A stretch of DNA of 64,000 bases from Calditrichota bacterium (GTDB taxonomy: Bacteria; Calditrichota; Calditrichia; Calditrichales; J004). The notes below the pieces were generated by a model, which was given only the letters and a program-made list of their open reading frames with translations, searched no databases and was not told where the DNA came from. Position numbers and translations under genes: made by a program. Positions 18,330 through 28,713 of the stretch are shown in pieces. Location of the stretch: the NCBI GenBank assembly GCA_013112635.1, contig JABFGF010000007.1, forward strand, positions 62,001-126,000. Reading direction: 5' to 3'. Within the stretch, counting starts at the first letter, position 1, and each line of letters opens with the position of its first letter.

Positions 18330-19657
18330 CGCACACCCATCAGGAAACGAAAAATTCCACAAATAAATCTACTTTGTTTTCTAAAATCCCGGTTCCGGAT
18401 TATGAACAGATTTTAAACTGTATGCATTGCGGAATGTGTTTACCAAGCTGTCCAACATATGAAATGACAGGTTTGGAAAAATATTCTCCCCGCGGTCGAA
18501 TCCGAATGATAAAAGCTGTTGCCGATGGTGAATTATCCATTACTGAAAACTATATCGAGTCACTAGATTTTTGCCTTGACTGCCAGGCGTGTGTAACGGC
18601 ATGTCCGGCGGGAGTTGAATACGGCAAACTGGTTGAGGCGGCACATAATCAAATATCTGAGCACCAAAAACAAAATGGGAAAAACTCTTTTAAAACTTTG
18701 ATTTTAAATAAGTTGTTTGAAAAACAAAGCCGACTTTTAAGCATTGCATTTTTTCTTAAGCTGTATCAAAAAAGTGGACTGGAATTTTTGGTTCAGAAAA
18801 GCAAGATTTTATTTTTAATTTCAAAAAAACTACACAACCTTTCTTTTATGGTGCCCAAAGTTCCTGAATATAAAAAATATGAGTTCTATACTAAAAACCA
18901 ACAATCCACATTAAAGGGCAAGGTTGGTGTAATTACCGGTTGCGTGCAGGATGCTTTTTTTAATAATGTAAACCACGATACCATTGAGGTTTTGGCCTAT
19001 AATGGTTATGAGGTGATCACTCCAAAATCACAACAATGCTGTGGGTCGGTTTCAGGGCATAATGGTGAATTGGACAGCGCCCGGCATCAGGCAAAAAAAA
19101 TCATTGACCAGTTTTATACCGAGAATGTTGATAATATAATTATTAATTCAGCAGGTTGCGGATCGTATATGAAAGAGTACCACACATTGTTGGAGGACGA
19201 TCCAATCTATGCAGAAAAGGCTATTTGGTTTTCTGATCGTGTAAAAGATATTAGTGAATTTTTAGTGGATCAGGGGTTTATAAAGCCAGTATTAAACCGA
19301 AAAATGATAGTGACTTATCATGAACCTTGTCACCTTGTTCATGGGCAAAAAATATCAAAACAACCACGGGAAATAATAGAGGCGCTTCCCGGCGTTGAAT
19401 TTATTGAGATGGAAGAATCGGACTGGTGCTGTGGTAGTGCCGGGATATATAATATTACGCATTATGATCATTCTATGATACTTTTGGAAAGAAAATTCGA
19501 TAAATTGAAAAAAACAAAAGCTGATTATGTTGTATCAGGGAACCCTGGCTGTATGATTCAGTTAGCTTATGGAAACCACAAGTTTAATAGTGATTTTAAA
19601 ATCCTGCATCCTGTAAGTTTGCTTAACAATTTTTATAAAGGGGGAGAAGATGCGTAA
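18326..19657 (+). CDS. glcF: Glycolate/D-lactate dehydrogenase iron-sulfur subunit
   Basis: A 443-residue electron-transfer partner of the FAD subunit upstream (4-nt overlap). Two ferredoxin-like 4Fe-4S motifs lie near the N-terminus: CMHCGMCLPSCP and CLDCQACVTACP. Two CCG domains follow, with QQCCGSVSGHNGE and DWCCGSAGIYN, which in this family bind a noncubane cluster or act at the membrane quinone side. The 3' end overlaps the next gene by 8 nt, implying one transcript. Confidence 0.92.
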   Translation: MTHTHQETKNSTNKSTLFSKIPVPDYEQILNCMHCGMCLPSCPTYEMTGLEKYSPRGRIRMIKAVADGELSITENYIESLDFCLDCQACVTACPAGVEYGKLVEAAHNQISEHQKQNGKNSFKTLILNKLFEKQSRLLSIAFFLKLYQKSGLEFLVQKSKILFLISKKLHNLSFMVPKVPEYKKYEFYTKNQQSTLKGKVGVITGCVQDAFFNNVNHDTIEVLAYNGYEVITPKSQQCCGSVSGHNGELDSARHQAKKIIDQFYTENVDNIIINSAGCGSYMKEYHTLLEDDPIYAEKAIWFSDRVKDISEFLVDQGFIKPVLNRKMIVTYHEPCHLVHGQKISKQPREIIEALPGVEFIEMEESDWCCGSAGIYNITHYDHSMILLERKFDKLKKTKADYVVSGNPGCMIQLAYGNHKFNSDFKILHPVSLLNNFYKGGEDA

Positions 19658-20273
19658 ATATTCCTTCATATTAATTTTAGTGTTTTTGCCATTGGGTCTG
19701 TTTGCCCAAATAAATGATTATTTAGAAGATGATCCGCAACCAACCATAAAAAATCATCGTGGATTGGCATACAGCCTACTTGAAACGGGCTCTGGTTTAG
19801 GCTTTTTTTACGAGTTGCCGGTTCAAAGTTTTTTCCATCTTGGATTGGGTTTTGATGCTTTTATGCTACGCGATAGAAATGAAATTAATTATTCCGATAT
19901 TTTTGGAAATCCAAGGACATATGGTAAAGAGAATAACGTCTTTTTGTTCGATTTAATGTTCACGGTAAAAAAACGGCTTTTTGTTGAGCAGGTTGATGAT
20001 AGTTTCCGGCCATTTATTACAGCTGCGGTAGGCCCGGTATTCGGAATGAACTTTCCGGAAATTGACAGGACTGTTGAAGGCGTAAAGCGGGAAGATGAAT
20101 TTCGCTGGACCGGAGCAGCGATTATAGGTGCCGGACTTGATGCAGATGTGGATGGAAAATACTTTTTTGGTTTTCGTACACAGTATCGTTTTATGCCTTT
20201 TGCCAAGCAGCTGGGTGAACGAAAAGACCATTCAATGATTGATATCCGTTTAGAAATTGGACAGCGCTTTTAA
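19650..20273 (+). CDS. Outer-membrane beta-barrel protein
   Basis: A 207-residue protein with signal peptide (ends LPLGLFAQ). The mature chain is made of amphipathic strands ending in a terminal aromatic (IRLEIGQRF), the usual C-terminal signature of barrel proteins recognised by BAM. It overlaps glcF by 8 nt and the next gene by 1 nt (TAATG), so it is co-transcribed with both, though no functional link to glycolate oxidation is obvious. Confidence 0.7.
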   Translation: MRKYSFILILVFLPLGLFAQINDYLEDDPQPTIKNHRGLAYSLLETGSGLGFFYELPVQSFFHLGLGFDAFMLRDRNEINYSDIFGNPRTYGKENNVFLFDLMFTVKKRLFVEQVDDSFRPFITAAVGPVFGMNFPEIDRTVEGVKREDEFRWTGAAIIGAGLDADVDGKYFFGFRTQYRFMPFAKQLGERKDHSMIDIRLEIGQRF

Positions 20274-20746
20274 TGAAGAAACCAATAGTGCTTTTTGTAG
20301 AGCTAAAAATTGCTTCAAAAAATAAATATGTGTGCGACATTGCAGAAAAGCTTTTTGATAATAACATCTCAGTTTCAATTTTTACCAATGAGTTAAAATC
20401 AGCAAATCAATTAAACGATTTGCTGTGGACATGGAAGCAAGACAGTTTTATCCCTCATTCAATTTCCACTGCGGAGAATGGTTCATCTGATCCGGTATCG
20501 ATTTCCTCATCAATTGATTTAATTCCACAAACAGAAGCATTAATCCTCTTTGATCCTTTGCCGCTTAATGAGCTTGAAAAATTCAAGTTGGTTTTTGACT
20601 TTGCTGAAGTTTATCATTCGGAGAAAAAACAGGAAAGCCGCCAACGTTTTAAACAAATGCGTGATTCGGAAAAATTTGATCTGCACTTTACACAGCTTGG
20701 GGCAATTCTCGCAAAGAAGACCATTTCTCTAGAACAGGTTAATTAA
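20273..20746 (+). CDS. holC: DNA polymerase III chi-subunit-like protein (HolC)
   Basis: A 157-residue soluble protein. The start VLFVELKIASKNKYVCDIAE, the middle FTNELKSANQLNDLLWTW and then SFIPHSI, followed by PVSI, fit the HolC pattern (VLI-x-E-x(2)-Q-x(2)-LD-x-LW-x(3)-FIPH). HolC links the clamp loader to SSB during replication. Start and stop of the previous gene overlap in TAATG. Similarity is by motif only and the family is best known from Proteobacteria, so I keep moderate confidence. Confidence 0.6.
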   Translation: MKKPIVLFVELKIASKNKYVCDIAEKLFDNNISVSIFTNELKSANQLNDLLWTWKQDSFIPHSISTAENGSSDPVSISSSIDLIPQTEALILFDPLPLNELEKFKLVFDFAEVYHSEKKQESRQRFKQMRDSEKFDLHFTQLGAILAKKTISLEQVN

Positions 20747-20830
20747 GATCATCTCATAATTCCATTTTCAACGGTAACTTTTTTTAAGTATAATGTGCTA
20801 ACGAAAACAATGACGGATATTTTTTAGATC

Positions 20831-23797
20831 ATGCGCATTGACAAAGTCCTCAACTCACTTAATAAAAAGCAACGTGAAGCAGTAGAAAAGCCACGCATTC
20901 CTGTATTAATGTTGGCCGGTCCGGGTACAGGAAAAACACGCACCTTAGTTGCCCGCATAGTTTACCAGATTAATCATTACAAAATTCCTGCTGAACATAT
21001 TCTTGCCCTCACTTTTAGTAATAAAGCAGCTTCTGAAATGCACAATCGTTTGAAGGGCATTTTGAAGAGTAAAGCTGATAAAGTTAAGACAGGCACGATT
21101 CATAGTTTTTGCCTGGATATTTTAAGAAAATACCATCAGCAGGTCGGACTTGATGCGCATTTTACCGTTTGTAATGACGAATACCAAAACAGTCTTCTTG
21201 AAAATCTTATTGCCGATAAGGTGCGTACTGATAGAGATAAAGTGGCAAGGGGAATCCGTACTAGCATAGATCATTTTGTGATTCGCGAGAAACCAATGCC
21301 TCCTTTTACTGCAATGATTTATGACCTGTATGTTGAGCATTTACAAAAACATAAGTTAATAGATTTTAACCAGATATTGGCAAAAACAAAAGCGTTGCTT
21401 ATTGATAATCCCGATATTTGTGAGCAGTATAGTTTTTTATATGAAGCAATTCATGTTGATGAGTTTCAGGATACAGACACAGTACAATATGAAATTATCA
21501 AAATGCTGGCTACAAAACACCGCAATATTTTTGTAGTTGCCGATGATGACCAATCAATATATGCCTGGCGCGGGGCTAACCCGGAAAATATAAATACTTT
21601 CATGGAAGATTTTAGTATTGATACACCAGTTTTTCTTGAAGTTAATTATCGCTCTGGCCCAAAAATTATTGATGCAGCTCATTCAGTTGTAAAAGATACT
21701 GAGCGTGTTGAACCGGAGAAATTTTTAAAAGCGGGCGATGTGGTCAATGATTCGATTCGCACACAGTTTTTTGATAATGAAGAGCAGGAGCTGAATTTCA
21801 TTTTTGAAAAATTGGAGTTATGGAAAAGCGAAAAAAAAATCCCGTATTCGGAAATGGCAGTTCTTTACCCTCAGCATCGTTTTTCTGAACAACTGGCCCT
21901 GAAGCTGGTTCGTGAACGCACACCATTTCAACAGGCCTCTGGTAGAAATTTTGCTGATAATCCGCAAATGAAAAAAATAATTCTCTACTTACAGGTTATC
22001 CGCGATCCACTTGATTCTCTTTTGCTGGAAGAATTGGTTGAAAGCGAACTTGGGTACAATCCGCATAAACAAATCCAAAACATTCAAAAAACTTCAAAAA
22101 GCAGCTACCGGAAAGCCTTATATGACCTCAGTTCTAGGCGGGAAATAAGCGAAGATCTGCGCCGTATTCTGGCTACTTTTATAGGCAACCTGGCAAACCT
22201 TGTAAACCTGAAAACCTTCTTCAGTTTTGGCCAATTAATAAATCAAATAATCATTGGTTTGCAGGATATGGACAAATCTTATATTGAGGAAAAGGCCCCC
22301 AAGTTTGAGGATTTTTCAGCTCAAGTTGATGAAAAACTGATGTCATCACGAAACGCAATTTGGGTTTATCATTCGGAGCCAAGATTTGTTTTTATCGCCG
22401 AAAAAATTGTTGATGTTATTTTCCCGGGCAGAGTAAAAGTCCTGTTGGATGAAAATTTCAATGAGATAAATAAATCCGATTTTGTTGTACTCTTGTCTCC
22501 ATTTAAAGAAACAATTGAAGCAAAATATTTTACTCTGTTTCGTGAAACATCCAAAAGGCGGGAATCTGTTTTTTCAACCTTGATTCGTTGGTGTCAAAAC
22601 CATTTAGCTAAGCGCGATATCATTTTTGAAAACTATGTTGTTTTTGATTTAGAAACGACAGGACGCAACCCAAATAAATGTGGGGTTGTGGAAATTGCGG
22701 CTGTAAAAGTAAAAAACAGTGAAATTGTCGAAAACTATCAAACCCTGGTTAATCCAGAAATGGCCATAGATCCCGAAGCTGCCAAAGTACATAATATTTC
22801 TGATGCGGATGTTGCAAAAGCTCCAACTATGGAAAACGTATGGAAAGAGTTTAAAGACTTTATTGGAGATGATATTCTTATCGCACATAATGGATATGCT
22901 TTTGATTTCCGTATAATTGATCGATTTGCAAAAAAAATAGATGGAACAAAAATTAATAACGTGCGATACGATTCGCTAATTTTTGCCCGGCAAATGTACC
23001 CCAATGACCGAAACTCAATAGATGCTCTATCTCAAAAGTTTGAACTTGATCCGGGAAATCGACATCGTGCACTTGATGATGTTAAAGTATTGCATCATAT
23101 TTTCCAGAAAATTTTGGAAGAAAAACATAACAATCAAAAAAAAGTGAGCGGTGATTTTCTTTTTGAATATGCAGCTCTGGCCATTTTTCTTGAAAACAAA
23201 CTGGTTGCTTATGAAGATAAAGTTATTTTTCTGGCCGGAGTACAAAAACTCCTTTCACCATATTCCAAAATATTTGAGGAATATTGCAACTCACATAATT
23301 ATAAAAACGAGGAACTCTACGGGCAAATAGCACAAAAAGCACAACAGTTATATCCCGGGATTTTGCTGTATAACCATCAGGATGATTTTAAGCGACGTGT
23401 GTTTGATATTGCCGCAGAGTTTGAAAATTTACCGCTGAACCTGGCAATGGCGGAATTTTTATCTCTTATCATGCTTGTAAACCCTACGGACAAATTATCC
23501 CAGGCTGATGCTGTTTCTCTGCTTACTTTCCATGCTGCAAAAGGACTGGAATTTAAAAAGGTAATTATAATGGGGATGGAAGATGACAGCATGCCCAGCT
23601 ATTTTGCCTATAAGGAAAATGATTATGATGATCGCCCTGTCGATAAAAAACTGGATGAGCAAAAACGGTTGTTGTATGTAGGCTTAACACGTGCCAAAGA
23701 AGAGATTATTATGACAGCGGTGAAAAACCGGTTTGGCCGTGCTCAGAAATCCTCTCCATTTTTGAGAGATATTATTAAACATTTGAAAGAAAAATAA
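20831..23797 (+). CDS. UvrD/Rep-like helicase with an inserted DEDDh exonuclease domain
   Basis: A 988-residue fusion. Helicase motifs: Walker A GPGTGKTRT (30-38), IHVDEFQDTD, DDQSIYAWRGA, and at the C-terminus LLTFHAAKGLEFK and RLLYVGLTRAKEE. Between these, about residues 600-770, is a DnaQ-like 3'-5' exonuclease: FDLETTG (Asp606, Glu608), HNGYAFDF (Asp692), HRALDD (His745, Asp750). So the nuclease is inside the helicase, between motif IV and motifs V/VI, where the 2B region normally lies. All catalytic residues are present in both parts. It probably unwinds and trims DNA in repair or replication restart. It follows holC by 84 nt. Confidence 0.9.
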   Translation: MRIDKVLNSLNKKQREAVEKPRIPVLMLAGPGTGKTRTLVARIVYQINHYKIPAEHILALTFSNKAASEMHNRLKGILKSKADKVKTGTIHSFCLDILRKYHQQVGLDAHFTVCNDEYQNSLLENLIADKVRTDRDKVARGIRTSIDHFVIREKPMPPFTAMIYDLYVEHLQKHKLIDFNQILAKTKALLIDNPDICEQYSFLYEAIHVDEFQDTDTVQYEIIKMLATKHRNIFVVADDDQSIYAWRGANPENINTFMEDFSIDTPVFLEVNYRSGPKIIDAAHSVVKDTERVEPEKFLKAGDVVNDSIRTQFFDNEEQELNFIFEKLELWKSEKKIPYSEMAVLYPQHRFSEQLALKLVRERTPFQQASGRNFADNPQMKKIILYLQVIRDPLDSLLLEELVESELGYNPHKQIQNIQKTSKSSYRKALYDLSSRREISEDLRRILATFIGNLANLVNLKTFFSFGQLINQIIIGLQDMDKSYIEEKAPKFEDFSAQVDEKLMSSRNAIWVYHSEPRFVFIAEKIVDVIFPGRVKVLLDENFNEINKSDFVVLLSPFKETIEAKYFTLFRETSKRRESVFSTLIRWCQNHLAKRDIIFENYVVFDLETTGRNPNKCGVVEIAAVKVKNSEIVENYQTLVNPEMAIDPEAAKVHNISDADVAKAPTMENVWKEFKDFIGDDILIAHNGYAFDFRIIDRFAKKIDGTKINNVRYDSLIFARQMYPNDRNSIDALSQKFELDPGNRHRALDDVKVLHHIFQKILEEKHNNQKKVSGDFLFEYAALAIFLENKLVAYEDKVIFLAGVQKLLSPYSKIFEEYCNSHNYKNEELYGQIAQKAQQLYPGILLYNHQDDFKRRVFDIAAEFENLPLNLAMAEFLSLIMLVNPTDKLSQADAVSLLTFHAAKGLEFKKVIIMGMEDDSMPSYFAYKENDYDDRPVDKKLDEQKRLLYVGLTRAKEEIIMTAVKNRFGRAQKSSPFLRDIIKHLKEK

Positions 23798-23945
23798 TAG
23801 AAAACCTCATTAATCGAATATCTATACTTTCTTTACTGTGGCCATAATGGACTTCCAAGGGTTTACAAACTAAACTAAAACGACACCTTGTACCTGTTTT
23901 ATAATTGTGGTACATTTCACATACAAAAGTAATAGCATAATCAGG

Positions 23946-23977
23946 TTTGGCAAAATGACGAAATATACGTTGCCAAA
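23946..23977. repeat. Inverted repeat upstream of recJ
   Basis: TTTGGCAA (23946-23953) and TTGCCAAA (23970-23977) are perfect complements separated by 16 nt, 58 nt before the recJ start. It could be an operator or an RNA hairpin in the leader. The rest of the 238-nt gap shows nothing I can name. Confidence 0.35.
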
Positions 23978-24035
23978 TCCTTAAAATTTGAATAAAAAAT
24001 AAAAATGAAAAATAAAATGGAAACAATAATCCAAC

Positions 24036-25718
24036 ATGGAGAATTCCCTACCACGGAAGTTATGGAAGATTAAAAACAAAGACACATCGCGTTCAATTAT
24101 TGACATTCTCCTGGAAAACAGGAATTTGCCAACAAACCACATGGAGCCCTTCCGCTTAACCGATCGTATGCATAAACCGGAATTGTTGCCGGATATGGAA
24201 AAGGGTGTTCAAAGGATTCTTCAGGCAATCAATAATAACGAGAAAATTGTCATTTTTGGCGATTATGATGTTGATGGGGTTACATCAACCTCTTTGATGT
24301 TGTTCTTTTTTAAAGCCATAAACTACCCTGTCCAATATATAGTTCCTCATCGTGAAAAAGATGGCTATGGCCTTCGTAACTCTGGCGTGGATCGTGTTAA
24401 TGCCATGGCCGCCAAGCTAATCATTACTGTAGATAACGGCATAAGCGCAAACGATGCCATCGATTATGCGTCGTCTCTTGGAATTGATGTGGTTGTTACA
24501 GACCATCATTTGCAGGAAGGCGAATTGCCCAATGCATGTGCTGTAATTAATCCAAATCGAACTGATTCAACTTATCCTTTTAAAGCAATTTGCGGGGTTA
24601 CCGTTGCTTTCAAAGTTGCCTGGGTTTTGGGGCAGCGGCTTATGTCAGAAGACGAATACAAAAAATTCCTGCTTTCACATCTCGACCTTGTAGCCATAGG
24701 CACCATTGCCGACGTAATGCCAATTCGAGATGAGAATTATGCCCTTGTAAAATTCGGATTAAAGGTACTTTCCAATACAAAGAAACCCGGTTTAATCGAG
24801 CTAAAAAAAATCAGTGGAGTTCGCACAAATATCATCACACCAATTACTGTGGGATATTTTTTGGCACCGCGATTAAATGCATCCGGAAGAATGGATGATG
24901 CTTCACTTTCTGTCGATCTGCTAGTTGAAGAAAGTTCAATGCACGCCAAAACCCTGGCACAGGAATTAGATGCATTAAACAAAGAACGGCAAATGCTTCA
25001 GCGTGATTATCTGGAAAATGCAACTAAAGACATTAAAGCATCTTTTGAAGATGATCAAAAAATAATTATTGTTGAAAATGAAGAGTGGCAGGCAGGTTTG
25101 ATTGGGCTGGTTTCCGGTCGTTTAAAAGAAGAATTTTGCTGCCCGGCTCTGGCTTTTACTCGCGATGGTGATGGTAACTTTGTTGGTTCTGCAAGAAGTA
25201 TAGAAGCATTGCATGTAACGGAAGCTTTGACTGTTTTTAACCAATATTTTTTGAATTATGGCGGACATCATAAAGCAGCTGGTTTAACAATCCCTGCGGA
25301 ACACTTTTCCATTTTCAAAGAAGAATTTACCAGCTATGTAAATAAAAAACTGGCCGGTGCAGATTTGACACCTGAACTTGATATCGATTCTGTAGTAGAA
25401 ATAGATCAGATCAATGAAAGAGTTGCTGATAAGATTCAGGAAGTGGGTCCATTTGGAGAAACAAATCCTGAGCCTGTATTACTTTTAAAAAATGGTACAG
25501 TTCGAGATGTACGTATCATGAGTGAAGGCAGGCATATAAAGTTTTACATTCAAAAAGCAAACATCATGTTTGAGTGTTTGTGGTGGAGTGGGGGAATTTA
25601 TAAGGATAGTTTAAGGTTGGGTTCTAATTGTGACGTTGTTTTCAGAATGAATATTAATGTATTTCAAGGAACTCCTCGACTACAGCTTACTGTAGAAGAC
25701 GTTCAGATAAATAACTAG
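24036..25718 (+). CDS. recJ: Single-stranded-DNA-specific exonuclease RecJ
   Basis: A 560-residue DHH-family 5'-3' exonuclease. Motif I GDYDVDG (Asp76, 78, 80), TVDNGI, VVTDHH (Asp156-His157-His158) and the DHHA1 signature YGGHHKAAG are all present, followed by the C-terminal OB-fold. RecJ acts with RecQ-type helicases in the RecF pathway and in base-excision and mismatch repair. Length and motif order are normal. Confidence 0.95.
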   Translation: MENSLPRKLWKIKNKDTSRSIIDILLENRNLPTNHMEPFRLTDRMHKPELLPDMEKGVQRILQAINNNEKIVIFGDYDVDGVTSTSLMLFFFKAINYPVQYIVPHREKDGYGLRNSGVDRVNAMAAKLIITVDNGISANDAIDYASSLGIDVVVTDHHLQEGELPNACAVINPNRTDSTYPFKAICGVTVAFKVAWVLGQRLMSEDEYKKFLLSHLDLVAIGTIADVMPIRDENYALVKFGLKVLSNTKKPGLIELKKISGVRTNIITPITVGYFLAPRLNASGRMDDASLSVDLLVEESSMHAKTLAQELDALNKERQMLQRDYLENATKDIKASFEDDQKIIIVENEEWQAGLIGLVSGRLKEEFCCPALAFTRDGDGNFVGSARSIEALHVTEALTVFNQYFLNYGGHHKAAGLTIPAEHFSIFKEEFTSYVNKKLAGADLTPELDIDSVVEIDQINERVADKIQEVGPFGETNPEPVLLLKNGTVRDVRIMSEGRHIKFYIQKANIMFECLWWSGGIYKDSLRLGSNCDVVFRMNINVFQGTPRLQLTVEDVQINN

Positions 25719-25838
25719 TGTGCAGATGATTTCACGCACATTTTAGTGATTTCGGCTTTGTAAATTTAGTTTTAACAATTAAAGGCTATCTCTAAAAAAA
25801 CAGACGACAGCTTTTTTGAACATAATTATGGAATTAGA

Positions 25839-26300
25839 ATGCAAGAAAGAATTATTGAAATAATCGTTTATCTTTTAGAAGAATTTCAACAAACACCAAC
25901 AAACGAAAACTATACGGATCTTTCCAAAGAATTAATATCCCGCGGATATACTGAAAGCGAAATTAACTTTGCTTTTTCGTGGATATTTAATCATTTGCAA
26001 AAATCCGGTGAAGATCAGTTAGAATTTAATTATGCCCCGGACTCTATTCGTGTATTACATGATCTTGAAAAATTAGTAATTGCCCCTGAAGCATATGGCT
26101 ATTTACTTCAGTTACTACATTTGGGAATGATTAAAGAAGTAGATATGGAAGATGTTATTGAAAGGGCATTGTCAATTGGCAGCACACATATTTCATTGGA
26201 AGATATTAAATCTATGGCTGCATCAGTGATTTTTAATCCGGAAACAAACCCTTCTTTAGAAGGCTTTTTCTTTCACCAGGGAACGAATACCATTCATTAA
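25839..26300 (+). CDS. smg: Smg-family protein (DUF494)
   Basis: A 153-residue small acidic protein whose beginning (MQERIIEIIVYLLEEF) and later FSWIFNHLQKSG and RVLHDLEKLVIAPEAYGYL match the Smg/DUF494 family. The molecular function is unknown. In many bacteria it is encoded close to a topoisomerase I gene, as here, where topA converges from the other side 121 nt away. Confidence 0.8.
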   Translation: MQERIIEIIVYLLEEFQQTPTNENYTDLSKELISRGYTESEINFAFSWIFNHLQKSGEDQLEFNYAPDSIRVLHDLEKLVIAPEAYGYLLQLLHLGMIKEVDMEDVIERALSIGSTHISLEDIKSMAASVIFNPETNPSLEGFFFHQGTNTIH

Positions 26301-26421
26301 CAATTGTAAGATTGTAAGACTAAAAGATCGATGCTCCCGTAGCTTTCGTAATTGTTTTCCCTCTCTATAATCTCTTTTATTTTTTTTTCTTTGATCTTGA
26401 TTCTTTAATCTTGCTACTTGG

Positions 26422-28713
26422 TTATTTCTTCTTTTTCTTTTTTCTGGCCGCAGTAGCCTCTACCAATTCAACACACTCTTCTTGGGTCAATTCTTCCGGC
26501 TTTTTGCCTTTTGGAATTCTTGCATTGGTTTTGCCACTTTTTACATAAGGGCCGTAACGCCCATTTAAAACCTGGATGTTACCATCATCAAACTCCTTGA
26601 TTACAGCATTATTCTTTTTCTCTGCATCCTCGGCAATTAGCTCAAGAGCACGTTCCAAGGTTATGGTGTAGGGGTCATCATCCTTAATTGAAACAAACTT
26701 TTTACCAACACGGACATATGGACCGTACCGCCCAACATTCGCAGAGATTGGCTCACCATCTTTCGATTCACCGAGTTCCCGCGGTAACTCAAATAGTTTT
26801 AAAGCTTCATCAAGAGTAATGCTTTCAAGACGTTGTTCTTTTAATAAACTGGCAAATAACGGTTTTTCCTCATCATCAACAGTCCCGATTTGAGCAGCAG
26901 CCCCATATTTTGCCATTCTGACACTAACCGGGCGTCCGCTTTTAGGATCGGTTCCAAGAACCCTGCTTTGGATAACTTCGCTGCGTGGGATTTTTTCTTT
27001 TTCTTCAACCTGCTGACTAAAATTTTTCCAGAACTTTTCCATCAGCGGGATCCAATTGTTTTCTCCTCTGGAGATTGCATCCAGTTTGTCTTCCAGCTGG
27101 GCAGTGAATTCATAATCCACATACTGAGTAAAATGATCTGTTAAAAATTTGTTAACAACCCTTCCAATATCGGTTGGGTGAAATCTTTTAGCTTCCAGCT
27201 CAACATATTCACGCGAAGTCAAGGTAGAAATAATAGCAGCATATGTGGATGGACGGCCAATACCAAATTCTTCCAGTGCTTTTATCAAAGTAGCTTCAGA
27301 AAAGCGTCCCGGAGGTTTTGTAAAATGTTGTTCATTTACAATTTCTTTTAAATCGACATGATCACCAATTTCAAACTTTGGAAGTATTTTTTCATCACTA
27401 TTTTCTGCAGGATCATCAACACCGACTTTATATACTTGTAAATATCCAGGGCTCTCAATAGTCGATCCTGTGGCTCTGAACATTCCTTTGTCGCCGCAAA
27501 CAAAATCTATCCCAACAGTATTGATTTTTGCCGGAACCATTTGAGAAGCAACAGCTCTTTTCCAGATAAGGCCGTATAGTTTTAGCTGATCGGTAGAGAG
27601 GTGTTTTTTGATCGATTCTGGTGTTAAATTAACCGAGGTTGGCCGGACGGCTTCGTGAGCTTCCTGAGCGTTTTTTGATTTTGTTTTGTAAAAATTTGGT
27701 TTATCCGGACAATTCTCTTTTCCATATTCGCTATTTATAAAACTACGGATTTCATTTAGTGCTTGTTGGGCCATGTTAACAGAGTCTGTCCTCATATAAG
27801 TAATCAGCCCCTCTTCTCCGCTTCCTACATCAATACCTTCATAAAGTTGCTGTGCAATCCTCATGGTTCGCTTTGCAGAAAACCCAAATTTACGAGATGC
27901 ATCCTGTTGTAAAGTTGAGGTAATAAATGGTGGTGCTGGTGAGCGCTTACGTTGCTTTTTGTCAATATTATCTACAGTAAGCTGTCCGTTTGCGGCGGTC
28001 ATAAGAGATTCACGTACAGATGTTGCCTGTGATTCATTTGTAATATAGAATTGACCGGCTTTGTCATTTTCATAACGGGTTAGGTTTGCCGTAAAGGGCT
28101 GTGCTTTTTGCTTACACTCAGCTGTGACAGACCAATATTCTTTTGGAATAAAAGCTTCAATTTGTTTTTCACGCTCAACAATTAAACGCAATGCCGGGCT
28201 TTGTACTCTTCCTGCAGAAAGGCCGTATTTAATTTTTTTCCATAGCAGTGGAGAAAGGTTAAAGCCAACCAGATAATCCAAAGCACGCCTGGCTTGTTGT
28301 GCATTTATCAAATCATCTGAAAGTGTACGAGGATTACTAAGTGCCTCGGTTACTGCAGATTTTGTGATCTCGTAGAAAGCAACTCTGTGTACAGGTTTTT
28401 CTTTGATCAGTTTTTTGGATTTTAATAATTCTGAAATATGCCAGGAAATGGCTTCACCTTCACGGTCAGGGTCAGTGGCGAGGTAAATAGCATCAGTTTT
28501 TTTAACGGCTTTTAAAATTTCATCAATATTTTTTTTGTTCTTTTTTACAGTTTCATAATTCATCTGAAATGTTTCAGTATCTACAGCGCCTTCTTTAGGG
28601 ACCAGGTCACGTACATGTCCAAAGGATGCGATTACCTGAAAATCGGTACCGAGATACTTATTTATTGTTTTCGCTTTAGCAGGGGATTCCACTATAACCA
28701 GGTTCTTGCTCAT
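26422..28713 (-). CDS. topA: DNA topoisomerase I
   Basis: A 763-residue type IA topoisomerase that relaxes negative supercoils. The Toprim domain starts NLVIVESPAKAKTI and includes DPDREGEAI; the nucleophile is Tyr306 in TYMRTDSVN. The C-terminus lacks Cys4 zinc ribbons and instead has repeats of the GRYGPYVR/K type (NVGRYGPYVRVGKKFVS, NGRYGPYVKSGK), the metal-free Topo_C form, and ends in a poly-lysine tail. It is transcribed away from xer. Confidence 0.95.
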   Translation of the reverse strand: MSKNLVIVESPAKAKTINKYLGTDFQVIASFGHVRDLVPKEGAVDTETFQMNYETVKKNKKNIDEILKAVKKTDAIYLATDPDREGEAISWHISELLKSKKLIKEKPVHRVAFYEITKSAVTEALSNPRTLSDDLINAQQARRALDYLVGFNLSPLLWKKIKYGLSAGRVQSPALRLIVEREKQIEAFIPKEYWSVTAECKQKAQPFTANLTRYENDKAGQFYITNESQATSVRESLMTAANGQLTVDNIDKKQRKRSPAPPFITSTLQQDASRKFGFSAKRTMRIAQQLYEGIDVGSGEEGLITYMRTDSVNMAQQALNEIRSFINSEYGKENCPDKPNFYKTKSKNAQEAHEAVRPTSVNLTPESIKKHLSTDQLKLYGLIWKRAVASQMVPAKINTVGIDFVCGDKGMFRATGSTIESPGYLQVYKVGVDDPAENSDEKILPKFEIGDHVDLKEIVNEQHFTKPPGRFSEATLIKALEEFGIGRPSTYAAIISTLTSREYVELEAKRFHPTDIGRVVNKFLTDHFTQYVDYEFTAQLEDKLDAISRGENNWIPLMEKFWKNFSQQVEEKEKIPRSEVIQSRVLGTDPKSGRPVSVRMAKYGAAAQIGTVDDEEKPLFASLLKEQRLESITLDEALKLFELPRELGESKDGEPISANVGRYGPYVRVGKKFVSIKDDDPYTITLERALELIAEDAEKKNNAVIKEFDDGNIQVLNGRYGPYVKSGKTNARIPKGKKPEELTQEECVELVEATAARKKKKKK

